Shown here piece by piece: positions 23,100 through 31,728 of a stretch of 64,000 bases of DNA. The notes under the pieces were generated by a model. It was not told the DNA's origin. It saw nothing but the letters and a program-made list of their open reading frames with translations, and did no database searches. The stretch is taken from positions 1 through 64,000 of the forward strand of contig UQFS01000002.1 of NCBI GenBank assembly GCA_900540375.1, read 5' to 3'. This stretch comes from an uncultured Prevotella sp. Lineage in GTDB: Bacteria; Bacteroidota; Bacteroidia; Bacteroidales; Bacteroidaceae. How positions within the stretch are numbered: position 1 is the first letter of the stretch; each line of letters opens with the position of its first letter. Position numbers and translations under genes: made by a program.

Positions 23100-23798
23100 A
23101 TGAAGAAAGACAATCAGAGGAATCAGTACCGCGTCAACGGTCAGATTCATGTACGGGAAGTACGAGTCGTAAGTGACGACGGCTCACAAGTAATGCCTAC
23201 ACGTCAGGCACTTGACTTGGCTCATCAACAAGGGGTAGACCTCGTGGAGATCTCGCCCAACGCTCAGCCGCCCGTTTGTCGTCTCATCGACTATAGCAAG
23301 TTCCTCTATCAGCAGAAGAAGCGTGCCAAAGAGATGAAGCAAAAGCAGGTGCGTGTGGAGGTGAAGGAGATTCGTTTCGGACCTCAGACCGATGACCACG
23401 ACTATCAGTTCAAGCTCAAGCACGCGAAGGAATTCCTCGAAGAGGGCAACAAGGTGCGCGCATACGTGTTCTTCCGCGGCCGTTCTATCCTTTTCAAGGA
23501 GCAGGGTGAGGTGCTGTTGCTGCGCTTTGCCAATGACTTGGAGGAGTATGCCAAGGTAGAGCAGTTGCCCAAGCTCGAAGGCAAGAAGATGTTCTTGTTC
23601 CTCGCTCCGAAGAAGGCAGGCGTCGCCAAGCAGAGCCAGCAGAAGCGTGACCGTCTTGCTGCTGAGGCCAAGGCCAAAGAAGAGGCTAAGGCACAAGCTG
23701 CTGAGAATGCTGAGAAAAACGGACTTCTGGCCAATGCCAAGGGTGGTGACGCCCTCCGCAAGCTCGCTGAGGCTGCTGACGGGGACAAGAAAGACTAA
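23100..23798 (+). CDS. infC: translation initiation factor IF-3
   Basis: 232 residues. IF-3 binds the 30S subunit and checks start-codon pairing. The N-terminal domain (EVRVVSDDGSQVMPTRQAL...VDLVEISPNAQPPVCRLIDYSKF) and C-terminal domain (VEVKEIRFGPQTDDHDYQFKLKHAKEFL...) are complete. A 60-residue Lys/Ala/Glu-rich C-terminal extension makes it longer than the roughly 180-residue E. coli protein, as in other Bacteroidetes. The start is ATG 23100, not the AUU used for autoregulation in enterobacteria. First gene of infC-rpmI-rplT. Confidence 0.97.
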   Translation: MKKDNQRNQYRVNGQIHVREVRVVSDDGSQVMPTRQALDLAHQQGVDLVEISPNAQPPVCRLIDYSKFLYQQKKRAKEMKQKQVRVEVKEIRFGPQTDDHDYQFKLKHAKEFLEEGNKVRAYVFFRGRSILFKEQGEVLLLRFANDLEEYAKVEQLPKLEGKKMFLFLAPKKAGVAKQSQQKRDRLAAEAKAKEEAKAQAAENAEKNGLLANAKGGDALRKLAEAADGDKKD

Positions 23799-23814
23799 GA
23801 GACAGAAAAACTGA

Positions 23815-23843
23815 GTGGTACCGCCGGGTATATGCGTTGCCAC
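23815..23843 (+). promoter_or_regulatory. hairpin between infC and rpmI
   Basis: GTGGTACCGC pairs with GCGTTGCCAC (9 of 10, one G-U pair) around a 9-base loop, 35 bases before the rpmI ATG. It might be an L20 autoregulation site or an RNA-processing point; this is inference. Confidence 0.4.
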
Positions 23844-23878
23844 CTTTCAATTCATATCAACATTAAAACAACAAAAAA

Positions 23879-24076
23879 ATGCCAAAAGTAAAGACTAACT
23901 CCGGTGCAAAGAAGAGATTCACATTCACCGGTACGGGTAAGATCAAGCGTCATCACGCTTACCACAGTCACATTCTGACTAAGAAGACAAAGAAGCAAAA
24001 GAGAAACCTCGACCATCAGACATTGGTCGACAGCGCAAACCTCAAGCAGGTTCGCGGTCTGCTCTGCCTCCGTTAA
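23879..24076 (+). CDS. rpmI: 50S ribosomal protein L35
   Basis: 65 residues, the standard bL35 sequence plan: PKVKTNSGAKKRFTFTGTGKI, the HHAYHSHILTKKTKKQKR basic centre and a short C-terminus. It lies between infC and rplT, as in most bacteria, so levels are probably set together with L20. Confidence 0.98.
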   Translation: MPKVKTNSGAKKRFTFTGTGKIKRHHAYHSHILTKKTKKQKRNLDHQTLVDSANLKQVRGLLCLR

Positions 24077-24115
24077 TCGTAAACCTTTTTAGTCGAACGC
24101 TTAAAGAACAAAATT

Positions 24116-24460
24116 ATGCCAAGATCAGTAAATCACGTTGCATCTAAAGCAAAGAGAACAAGAATTCTGAAGCTCACAAAGGGTTACTATGGAGCTCGCA
24201 AGAATGTCTGGACAGTAGCTAAGAACACTTGGGAGAAGGGTCTTACCTACGCTTATCGTGACCGTCGTAACAAGAAGCGCAACTTCCGCGCTCTGTGGAT
24301 TCAGCGTATCAACGCTGCCGCTCGTCTCTCCGACATGAGCTACAGCCAGTTGATGGGTGCTCTCCACAAGGCAGGCATCGAGATCAACCGCAAGGTTCTC
24401 GCTGACCTCGCTGTCAACAATCCTGAGGCTTTCAAGGCCATCGTTGACAAGGTAAAGTAA
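24116..24460 (+). CDS. rplT: 50S ribosomal protein L20
   Basis: 114 residues, complete bL20: PRSVNHVASKAKRTRILKLT at the start, GYYGARKNVWTVAKN, YRDRRNKKRNFRALWIQRINAA and the C-terminal domain with NRKVLADLA. L20 is needed for early 50S assembly and is the usual autoregulator of this operon. A strong terminator follows 37 bases after the stop. Confidence 0.98.
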   Translation: MPRSVNHVASKAKRTRILKLTKGYYGARKNVWTVAKNTWEKGLTYAYRDRRNKKRNFRALWIQRINAAARLSDMSYSQLMGALHKAGIEINRKVLADLAVNNPEAFKAIVDKVK

Positions 24461-24496
24461 AGAAAAGCCCTGAGCAATCAGAGTTTTGTAGATAAG

Positions 24497-24546
24497 AAAC
24501 AGGATAGCGATGCCGAAAGACTCCGCTATCCTGTTTTGCTTTTTGT
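24497..24546 (+). terminator. terminator of infC-rpmI-rplT
   Basis: AAACAGGATAGCG / CGCTATCCTGTTT, 13-bp perfect stem with a 14-base loop, then TGCTTTTT. The next promoter starts right after it. Confidence 0.88.
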
Positions 24547-24556
24547 GATGTTTATA

Positions 24557-24564
24557 TATTTTTG
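24557..24564 (+). promoter_or_regulatory. -7 box abutting the ABC-F start codon
   Basis: TATTTTTG ends two bases before ATG 24567. If this is the active promoter the mRNA is leaderless or nearly so. Confidence 0.45.
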
Positions 24565-24566
24565 CA

Positions 24567-26567
24567 ATGATTTCAGTAGAGAATCTCAAGGTGGAGTTTG
24601 GTACCCGGCCACTGTTCCACGATGTCAGCTTTGTCATCAACGACCGCGACCGTGTGGCCCTCGTGGGTAAGAACGGTGCCGGAAAGTCCACCATGCTGAA
24701 AATACTCTGTGGCCTGCAAAAGCCGACTTCCGGTACGGTGTCGGTGCCCAACGGCTCTACCGTGGGCTATCTGCCACAGGTGATGAAACTTCAGGATGAC
24801 ACGACCGTGCGCGAGGAAGCACGCAAGGCTTTCGCCGGACATATCCATATCAAGGAGCAGCTCGACAAGATGCAGCAGGAGATGGCTGAGCGCACCGACT
24901 ATGAGAGTGAAGACTACATGGCCCTGGTTGACAAGTTCACCCAGACCCATGAGCGCTATATGATGATGGGAGGAGAGAACTATGAGGCTGAGATGGAGCG
25001 TACCCTGACGGGTCTGGGCTTCGGGCGCAGTGACTTCGACCGGTCTACTCGTGAGTTCTCCGGCGGTTGGCGCATGCGCATTGAGCTGGCAAAGATCCTT
25101 CTCCAGCATCCCGACGTGCTGCTCCTCGACGAGCCTACCAATCACCTCGACATCGAGTCTATCCAGTGGCTCGAGCAGTTTCTGGCTCAGAGCTCCAGTG
25201 CCGTGGTTCTCGTCAGCCACGACCGCGCCTTCATCAACAACGTCACCAACCGTACGCTGGAGATCACCTGTGGCCATGTCGAAGACTATAAGGTGAAGTA
25301 TGACCAGTATGTCGTGCTCCGCAAAGAGCGTCGCGAGCAGCAGCTGCGGGCTTATGAGAACCAGCAAAAGGAGATTGCCGATACCAAGGCGTTTATCGAG
25401 CGCTTCCGCTATCAGGCCACCAAGGCCGTGCAGGTACAGCAGCGTATCCGTCAGCTCGAGAAGATCGTACCCATAGAGGTCGATGATGTCGACAGTAAGG
25501 TCATGCACCTTAAGTTCCCGCCGTGTCTGCGCAGTGGCGACTATCCAGTTATCTGCGACGGCGTGCGCAAGGACTATGGCTCTCACACCATCTTCTCCCA
25601 TGTCAACATGACCATCAAGCGTGGCGAGAAGGTAGCCTTTGTCGGTAAGAACGGCGAGGGTAAATCCACGCTTGTCAAGTGTATCATGGGGCAGATACCC
25701 TTCACCGGTACGCTGAAGATTGCGCATAACGTGCAGATCGGCTACTTCGCACAGAACCAGGCCCAGTTGCTCGATGAGAGTCTGACGATCTACGACACCA
25801 TCGACCGTGTGGCCACGGGCGAGATGCGGTTGAAGATCAATGACCTGCTCGGCGCCTTTATGTTTGGCGGTGAGATCTCTGAGAAGAAGGTCGGCGTGCT
25901 TTCCGGTGGTGAGCGCTCCCGACTGGCCATGATCCGCCTGTTGCTCGAACCGGTCAACCTGCTCATCCTTGATGAGCCGACCAACCACCTCGACATGCCG
26001 TCGAAGGATGTGCTCAAGGAGGCCGTCAAAGCCTTCGACGGCACCGCCATCATCGTCAGCCATGACCGTGACTTCCTCGACGGACTTGTGTCAAAGGTCT
26101 ATGAGTTTGGCGGCGGACAGGTCAAGGAGCACATCGGCGGCATCTATGACTATCTCCGTGCGCACAATGCCGAAACCATTCATGAGGCTCTCAACGGCAA
26201 GGTTACTGCTGAGGAAAGGACTGCAACAGACGCAGTTACAGTCTCCGCCATGCCGCAGGCTACGTCATCCGCAAAGGGTGGGGCAGCACAGCCGAGTGCG
26301 TCTCAGCCCGCCACCAAGGAATCTTGGGAGGAGCATAAGGAAAAACAAAAGAAGCTGCGCAAGGCGCAGCGTGCCGTGGAAGAGTCTGAGGCAAAAATTG
26401 CCAAGATGGAGACTCGCCTTAAGGAACTCGACACGCTGCTCATGGATCCCAAGAATGCGGCCAACATGCAGCTCGTCAGCGAGTACTCCACAACCCAGGA
26501 GGCTCTCGACAAGGAAAACGACCGCTGGATGGAACTCTCCGAGAAGGTGGAAGAGCTGGGATTATGA
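24567..26567 (+). CDS. ABC-F family ribosome-associated ATPase
   Basis: 666 residues with two ABC cassettes and no membrane domain. The first has GKNGAGKST at 34-42, signature FSGGWRMRIELA and Walker B LLLLDEPTNHLD; the second has GKNGEGKST, LSGGERSRLAM and LLILDEPTNHLD. Between them is the roughly 80-residue P-site interaction linker with charged helices (KERREQQLRAYENQQKEI). A Pro/Ala-rich segment and a C-terminal coiled coil (about 585-666) resemble Uup/YheS-type members. ABC-F proteins act on the ribosomal E site in translation; this one is likely a housekeeping member rather than a drug-resistance factor. The start codon abuts a promoter. Confidence 0.93.
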   Translation: MISVENLKVEFGTRPLFHDVSFVINDRDRVALVGKNGAGKSTMLKILCGLQKPTSGTVSVPNGSTVGYLPQVMKLQDDTTVREEARKAFAGHIHIKEQLDKMQQEMAERTDYESEDYMALVDKFTQTHERYMMMGGENYEAEMERTLTGLGFGRSDFDRSTREFSGGWRMRIELAKILLQHPDVLLLDEPTNHLDIESIQWLEQFLAQSSSAVVLVSHDRAFINNVTNRTLEITCGHVEDYKVKYDQYVVLRKERREQQLRAYENQQKEIADTKAFIERFRYQATKAVQVQQRIRQLEKIVPIEVDDVDSKVMHLKFPPCLRSGDYPVICDGVRKDYGSHTIFSHVNMTIKRGEKVAFVGKNGEGKSTLVKCIMGQIPFTGTLKIAHNVQIGYFAQNQAQLLDESLTIYDTIDRVATGEMRLKINDLLGAFMFGGEISEKKVGVLSGGERSRLAMIRLLLEPVNLLILDEPTNHLDMPSKDVLKEAVKAFDGTAIIVSHDRDFLDGLVSKVYEFGGGQVKEHIGGIYDYLRAHNAETIHEALNGKVTAEERTATDAVTVSAMPQATSSAKGGAAQPSASQPATKESWEEHKEKQKKLRKAQRAVEESEAKIAKMETRLKELDTLLMDPKNAANMQLVSEYSTTQEALDKENDRWMELSEKVEELGL

Positions 26568-26628
26568 TTGCTATGACCTCTATGGTCTCTATAGTTTCTA
26601 TAGCTTCTATCGCTTCTATAAATTTCTA
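26566..26628 (+). repeat. 9-bp tandem repeat, seven units
   Basis: Degenerate units ending in TCTAT or similar (GATTGCTAT, GACCTCTAT, GGTCTCTAT, AGTTTCTAT, AGCTTCTAT, CGCTTCTAT, AAATTTCTA) fill the spacer from the ABC-F stop codon almost to the next gene. Confidence 0.85.
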
Positions 26629-26644
26629 ACTTTAAAATAAAACA

Positions 26645-28684
26645 ATGATGAACATGAAACAGATTCTCCCGATGCTGATGCTCGTCGCAGCGCCCGCACA
26701 GGGCCTGATGGCGCAGAACCAGTCGGGACTCGACATGACGAACTTCGACAAGAGTGTCCGTCCTGCCGATGACTTCTATCGTTATGCCACGGGTGGATGG
26801 CAGAAACTCCACCCGCTGCCTGCCGCCTACAGCCGCTATGGCAGCTTTGACATGTTGCAGGAAAATGTCAACAAGCAGGTCAATAGCATCCTTACTTCTT
26901 TGACCAAGAAGAAGTTCAAGGAGGGCACCACCGAGCGCAAGCTCAGCGATTTCTATAAGCTCGCCATGGATCAGGACCGCCGCAACAAGGAGGGACTGGC
27001 TCCCGTGAAGCCGCTGCTCGACGAGATGGAGGCTGCCAAGACACTCGACCAGCTCCACGACTTGCAGTTGAAATATGCCAAGATCGGCTATGGCGTGCCC
27101 TTCGGCTCGTATTTCGGTGCTGATGACAAGAACGTCACCCGCAACATCCTCTGCCTCTCTCAAGATGGACTGACACTGGGACAGAAGGACTACTATCTCA
27201 ACAACGACAAGGCAACGAGCGACATCCGTGACGCTTACAAGAAGCACCTCGTGCGCATGTTCAAGCTCTACGGCTTCTCCGACGCGCAGGCCAGTGCCAA
27301 GGCTGCCGATGTCTTCCGTGCTGAGACTGAGCTGGCTATTGCTTCCAAGAGCAATACTGAGCTCCGTGATCCCAAGGCTAACTACAACAAGATGAGCCTG
27401 AAGGAGTTTGAGGATAACTATCCCAACATTCCGCTCTGCCAGATGGCTGAGGCTGAGGGCGTGAAGCTCGACTACATCCGGGAGATGAATGTCGGACAGC
27501 CCGCTTTCTTCACGGCTCTCAACAGTCTGATGGCCTTGCAGACTCCCGACGAGTTGCGTGCCCTCATGGAGTGGGACGTCATCCAGAGCTCTGCCTCTTA
27601 CCTCACCGACGAGATCCGTCAGGCCAACTTCGACTTCTTCGGCAAGACCATGAGTGGTCGCAAGGAGGAGTATCCGCTTTGGAAGCGTGCTACCAACCAG
27701 GTCGAGCGTGCTATGGGCGAGGCGCTCGGTAAGATGTATTGCGAGCGCTACTTCCCTGCCTCCAGCAAGAAGATGATGGAGGAACTGGTGCATAACCTGC
27801 AGATCAGCCTCGGCGAGCGCATTGACGCACAGACTTGGATGAGCGACTCCACAAAGAAAAATGCTCACGAGAAACTCGATAAGTTCTATGTCAAGATCGG
27901 ATATCCCAACAAGTGGACTGACTACTCCAAGCTCACTATCGACCCTTCGAAGAGCTACTACGACAATGTGCTTGCCACACGTGAGTTTGCCGTTGACAAG
28001 ATGATCGCTGACAAGGCCGGTAAGCCTGTCGACCGCGACGAGTGGTTCATGACACCGCAGACGGTCAACGCCTACTACAATCCGACGACCAACGAGATCT
28101 GCTTCCCCGCAGGCATCCTGCAGCGCCCGTTCTTCGATCCGAAGGCTGACGCTGCCTTCAACTATGGTGCCATCGGAGTGGTCATCGGTCACGAGATGAC
28201 TCACGGCTTCGACGATCAGGGCCGTCAGTACGACGCCAATGGCAATCTTCACGACTGGTGGACAGCTGCCGACGCCAAAGGTTTTGAGAAGCGCGCAAAG
28301 CTCTACTCCGACTTCTTCGACAGTATCGAGGTGCTTCCGGGACTGCACGCCAACGGTAAGTTCACCCTCGGTGAGAACCTCGCTGACCATGGGGGCCTGC
28401 AGGTGGCCTTCAATGCTTACAAACATGCTACGGCCAATAAACCGCTGAAGACCATCGACGGCCTCACACCCGACCAGCGCTTCTTCATCGCCTATGCCGA
28501 CGTGTGGGGACAGAACATCACCGACCAGGAGATCCGCAACCGTGTCAAACGCGATCCACACTCTCTCGGTGAGTGGCGTGTCAACGGCGCGCTGCCGCAT
28601 ATCGACGCCTGGTACAAGGCCTTCGACGTGAAGAAGGGCGATAAGATGTATCTTCCGGAAAATCAGCGCTTAGAGCTCTGGTAA
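26645..28684 (+). CDS. pepO: M13 family zinc endopeptidase (neprilysin-like)
   Basis: 679 residues with a signal peptide (MKQILPMLMLVAAPAQGLMA), so periplasmic or exported. The zinc site is HEMTH (H516, H520; catalytic E517) with the third ligand Glu577 in GENLADHGG; NAYYNPTTNEICFPAGIL and the C-terminal region around VNGALPHIDAWYKAF are family-specific. Length matches bacterial PepO. M13 peptidases degrade oligopeptides. Two ATGs (26645, 26648) are possible starts. A weak TAACTTTA box at about 26627 may be its promoter. A terminator follows. Confidence 0.95.
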   Translation: MMNMKQILPMLMLVAAPAQGLMAQNQSGLDMTNFDKSVRPADDFYRYATGGWQKLHPLPAAYSRYGSFDMLQENVNKQVNSILTSLTKKKFKEGTTERKLSDFYKLAMDQDRRNKEGLAPVKPLLDEMEAAKTLDQLHDLQLKYAKIGYGVPFGSYFGADDKNVTRNILCLSQDGLTLGQKDYYLNNDKATSDIRDAYKKHLVRMFKLYGFSDAQASAKAADVFRAETELAIASKSNTELRDPKANYNKMSLKEFEDNYPNIPLCQMAEAEGVKLDYIREMNVGQPAFFTALNSLMALQTPDELRALMEWDVIQSSASYLTDEIRQANFDFFGKTMSGRKEEYPLWKRATNQVERAMGEALGKMYCERYFPASSKKMMEELVHNLQISLGERIDAQTWMSDSTKKNAHEKLDKFYVKIGYPNKWTDYSKLTIDPSKSYYDNVLATREFAVDKMIADKAGKPVDRDEWFMTPQTVNAYYNPTTNEICFPAGILQRPFFDPKADAAFNYGAIGVVIGHEMTHGFDDQGRQYDANGNLHDWWTAADAKGFEKRAKLYSDFFDSIEVLPGLHANGKFTLGENLADHGGLQVAFNAYKHATANKPLKTIDGLTPDQRFFIAYADVWGQNITDQEIRNRVKRDPHSLGEWRVNGALPHIDAWYKAFDVKKGDKMYLPENQRLELW

Positions 28685-28696
28685 TCCGATACGACG

Positions 28697-28735
28697 AATA
28701 AGGGTGACCAACGCTGGCCACCCTTATTTGTCTTT
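28697..28735 (+). terminator. terminator of the M13 peptidase gene
   Basis: AATAAGGGTG / CACCCTTATT with an inner CCA/TGG, then TGTCTTT. Confidence 0.75.
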
Positions 28736-28794
28736 CCACTTGCGCTTGCTTGCTTTTTTCGATTGTTATTGTCTCTTTTCTCCTTTTTTTTTGC

Positions 28795-28802
28795 TATCTT
28801 TG
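28795..28802 (+). promoter_or_regulatory. -7 box of metA
   Basis: TATCTTTG with a long T-run ending in TTTTG just upstream; start site about 30 bases before metA. No SAM riboswitch fits in so short a leader. Confidence 0.65.
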
Positions 28803-28837
28803 CGCTGGATTCTATAGTGTTTTAAAGATAAGAGACA

Positions 28838-29755
28838 ATGCCATTAAGATTACCCGATAAGTTACCGGCCATTGATATTTTGAAGCATGAGAATATCTTC
28901 GTCATGGACGAAAGCCGCGCCCATACGCAGATGATTCGTCCGTTGAAGATCGTGATCCTCAATCTCATGCCGTTGAAGGTTACCACTGAGACTGATCTGA
29001 TCAGACTGTTGAGCAACACGCCGTTGCAGATTGAGATCAACTTCATGAAGTTGCGTAGCCACACGCCTAAGAACACGCCCATCGAACACATGAAGATGTT
29101 CTATAAGGATTTCTCTGTCCTCAGTGAGCAGAAATGGGACGGAATGATCGTTACCGGTGCGCCTATCGAGCAGATGGCTTTCGAGGATGTGGAATACTGG
29201 CAGGAGATCACGGGCATCTTTGACTGGGTCCGCACCCATGTCACCTCCACGCTCTATATCTGTTGGGCTGCTCAGGCTGCCCTCTACCATTTCTATCAGG
29301 TGCCCAAGCATCCGTTGGAGAAGAAGCGCTTCGGCATCTTCCCACAGACGCCGCTCGATCCCTTGCTGCCAATCTTCCGCGGTTTCGACGATGTGTTTAT
29401 GATGCCGCACAGCCGGCATACCGAGGTGCGGCGTAGCGACATCGACAAGGTCGATGCGCTGCGCGTCATCGCCGAGGGACCGGAGAGCGGTGTGAGCATG
29501 GTCATGGCCAGAGAGGGTAGGGAGTTCTTCATCACCGGACACCTGGAATATGCCCCCGACACGCTCGACAAGGAATATAAGCGTGACGCAGGGAAGCGCG
29601 ACGACGTGGAACTGCCGAAGAACTATTATCGCGACAATGACCCCACAAAGGGACCGCTGGTCACCTGGCGCTCCCATGCCAATCTGCTTTTCAACAACTG
29701 GATCAACTATTACGTCTACCAGGAGACTCCTTATAACATCAACGAGATTAAGTAA
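28838..29755 (+). CDS. metA: homoserine O-acyltransferase MetA, predicted acetyl-CoA-specific
   Basis: 305 residues. MetA activates homoserine for methionine synthesis. The nucleophile is Cys142 (YICWAAQA), with His235 and Glu237 in GHLEY completing the active site. Residue 111 (in GAPIEQM) is Glu; from published work on MetA proteins, Glu at this position goes with acetyl-CoA use and Gly with succinyl-CoA, so the product is expected to be O-acetylhomoserine despite the usual 'succinyltransferase' label. The stop overlaps the next start by one base (TAATG), so the U32 gene is translationally coupled. Confidence 0.95.
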   Translation: MPLRLPDKLPAIDILKHENIFVMDESRAHTQMIRPLKIVILNLMPLKVTTETDLIRLLSNTPLQIEINFMKLRSHTPKNTPIEHMKMFYKDFSVLSEQKWDGMIVTGAPIEQMAFEDVEYWQEITGIFDWVRTHVTSTLYICWAAQAALYHFYQVPKHPLEKKRFGIFPQTPLDPLLPIFRGFDDVFMMPHSRHTEVRRSDIDKVDALRVIAEGPESGVSMVMAREGREFFITGHLEYAPDTLDKEYKRDAGKRDDVELPKNYYRDNDPTKGPLVTWRSHANLLFNNWINYYVYQETPYNINEIK

Positions 29756-31728
29756 TGCTGATGAAAGAGCAACGCACACTCGAACTTCTTGCTCCCGCAC
29801 GCGATCTGGCCTGCGCCATGGCCGCCGTGGATCATGGTGCCGATGCCATCTATATCGGTGCGTCGGATTTCGGCGCCCGTGTGGCGGCGGGCAACAGTGT
29901 CGATGACATTCGCCAACTCTGTGACTATGCCCATCGCTATGGTGTCCGCGTGTATGTCACAGTCAACACGCTCATCTATGAGGATGAGATCGACAAGGCC
30001 TACCAGTTGATGAAGCAACTCGCTGAGGCAAAGGTCGACGCGCTCCTGGTTCAGGACATGGCAGCTATCGAACTGATAGCCCGTGTGCGCAAGGAACTGG
30101 GCTATGCGCCGGCTCTTCATGCCTCTACGCAGTGCGACACAAGGTCGGCAAAAAAGGTAAAGTGGCTTCAGGCGCAAGGGTTCAGCCGTGCCGTGCTGGC
30201 ACGTGAACTGTCGTTGGATGAAATCAAGGCTATACACAAGGCAGTGCCTACTGTCGAGTTGGAGGGCTTTGTCCACGGCGCGCTCTGTGTGAGCTATTCC
30301 GGTGTTTGCTACGCCTCGCAGTATTGCTTCGGACGATCGGCCAACCGGGGCGCTTGTGCTCAGTTCTGCCGAATGAAGTTTGATTTGCTCGATGCTGATG
30401 GCTGTACGATAGAGCACGACCGCCATCTGTTGTCTTTGAAGGATATGAACCGCCTCGACCATCTCGAGGAGCTGGCCGATGCCGGTATCTGCTCGTTCAA
30501 GATAGAGGGACGGTTGAAGACGGCTGACTATGTCAAGAATGTGGTCAGCGCCTATAGTCGGAAACTCGATGACCTCGTGCGTCGTCGGCCCGATGATTAC
30601 CGCAGGACTTCCCTCGGAAAGGTGAGCTATGGGTTTACGCCCGACTTGAAGAAGACGTTCAACCGTGGCTTCACCACCTATTTCCTCAATGGACGTCAAC
30701 CTGATATAGCCTCATTCGACACGCCGAAGGCGCTGGGCGAGATGGTCGGACATGTCAAGGAGTTGCGTCGTGACTCGTTTACGGTGGCGGGTATTGCCGC
30801 TTTTGCCAATGGCGACGGGCTGTGCTTCCTCAACGACGAGCACGAGTTGGAAGGCTTCCGGGTCAATAGGGTGGAGGGCGGACGGCTCTTCCCCTTCAAG
30901 ATGCCGGCACATCTGAGAAAGGGCATGACGCTCTATCGCAACCAGGATGTAGCCTTTGAGAAGCTTCTGAATGGTAAGACCGCTGACCGGCGCATCCCGG
31001 TTAGTGTTGTTTATGGTCTGACACAGGACGGTTTCCGTGTGACAATGAGCATCGTAGGAAAGTGTGCCGAGGTGAAGAACTTGCAGGCTGAGGCATCTGT
31101 TGTCTTTGATCATCAGGCAGCCAAACGCCCACAAACTGACAATATAAGGCAGCAACTCGCCAAACTCGGTACGACAGCCTTCCACTGTGAGCCTGCCGAC
31201 ATCACCATCGAGCAGGGAGCCGACGGGCTTTTCATCCCTTCCAGTCTGCTGTCTGAGTTGAGACGGGAGGCGGCTGAAAGCTTGCAGAAAAAGATTATTG
31301 AGGCGACTGAGCAGAAGCAAGTCCTGTCCACAAAAAATGCTGTCGGGCAGGAGCCGGCAGAAACGAATGGAGAAGAGGGAGATCGTAAGGGAACAGAGCA
31401 GGCTGAGTGCAATGTCAACTTTGAGCAGCCACAGGATCTCTACGACACCTACTCCTATTTATATAATGTCGCCAATCACCTCTCCAGGCAGTTCTATGAG
31501 CAGCAGGGCATCAAGGTGGAGGCTCCGGCCTTTGAGCTGAAGGAGCCCGGAAAGGCACTAGTGATGCAATGCCGTCATTGTCTGCGCTATGCTCTCGGCC
31601 ACTGTGTCAAGCGTGGCGGCACAGCCCCACGATGGCGTGAACCGTTGACGCTGCGGCTCGGTGACGGCCGTCGCTTCCGGTTGGAGTTTAAATGTGACTT
31701 GTGTCAAATGAATATCTACGCGGAATGA
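29755..31728 (+). CDS. U32 family protein (RlhA/TrhP-like RNA hydroxylase)
   Basis: 657 residues. The N-terminal U32 'peptidase' domain has LLAPARDLACAMAAVDHGADAIYIG and the FVHGALCVSYSGVCYASQYCFGRSANRG cysteine region, where family members bind an iron-sulfur cluster. The long form with extra C-terminal domains resembles RlhA, which hydroxylates C2501 of 23S rRNA, more than the shorter TrhP tRNA hydroxylases, so peptidase activity is doubtful. The C-terminus carries a CRHCLRYALGHC ... CDLC pair of cysteine motifs. ATG 29755 overlaps the metA stop; ATG 29761 is an alternative start. Confidence 0.9.
   Translation: MLMKEQRTLELLAPARDLACAMAAVDHGADAIYIGASDFGARVAAGNSVDDIRQLCDYAHRYGVRVYVTVNTLIYEDEIDKAYQLMKQLAEAKVDALLVQDMAAIELIARVRKELGYAPALHASTQCDTRSAKKVKWLQAQGFSRAVLARELSLDEIKAIHKAVPTVELEGFVHGALCVSYSGVCYASQYCFGRSANRGACAQFCRMKFDLLDADGCTIEHDRHLLSLKDMNRLDHLEELADAGICSFKIEGRLKTADYVKNVVSAYSRKLDDLVRRRPDDYRRTSLGKVSYGFTPDLKKTFNRGFTTYFLNGRQPDIASFDTPKALGEMVGHVKELRRDSFTVAGIAAFANGDGLCFLNDEHELEGFRVNRVEGGRLFPFKMPAHLRKGMTLYRNQDVAFEKLLNGKTADRRIPVSVVYGLTQDGFRVTMSIVGKCAEVKNLQAEASVVFDHQAAKRPQTDNIRQQLAKLGTTAFHCEPADITIEQGADGLFIPSSLLSELRREAAESLQKKIIEATEQKQVLSTKNAVGQEPAETNGEEGDRKGTEQAECNVNFEQPQDLYDTYSYLYNVANHLSRQFYEQQGIKVEAPAFELKEPGKALVMQCRHCLRYALGHCVKRGGTAPRWREPLTLRLGDGRRFRLEFKCDLCQMNIYAE

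Noticed and set aside
26303..28600. 765-codon open frame on the minus strand
   Set aside because: It is the antisense of the M13 peptidase and the ABC-F 3' end. GC-biased codons leave the opposite frame open; it has no start context, promoter or recognisable family, whereas the plus-strand genes are certain.
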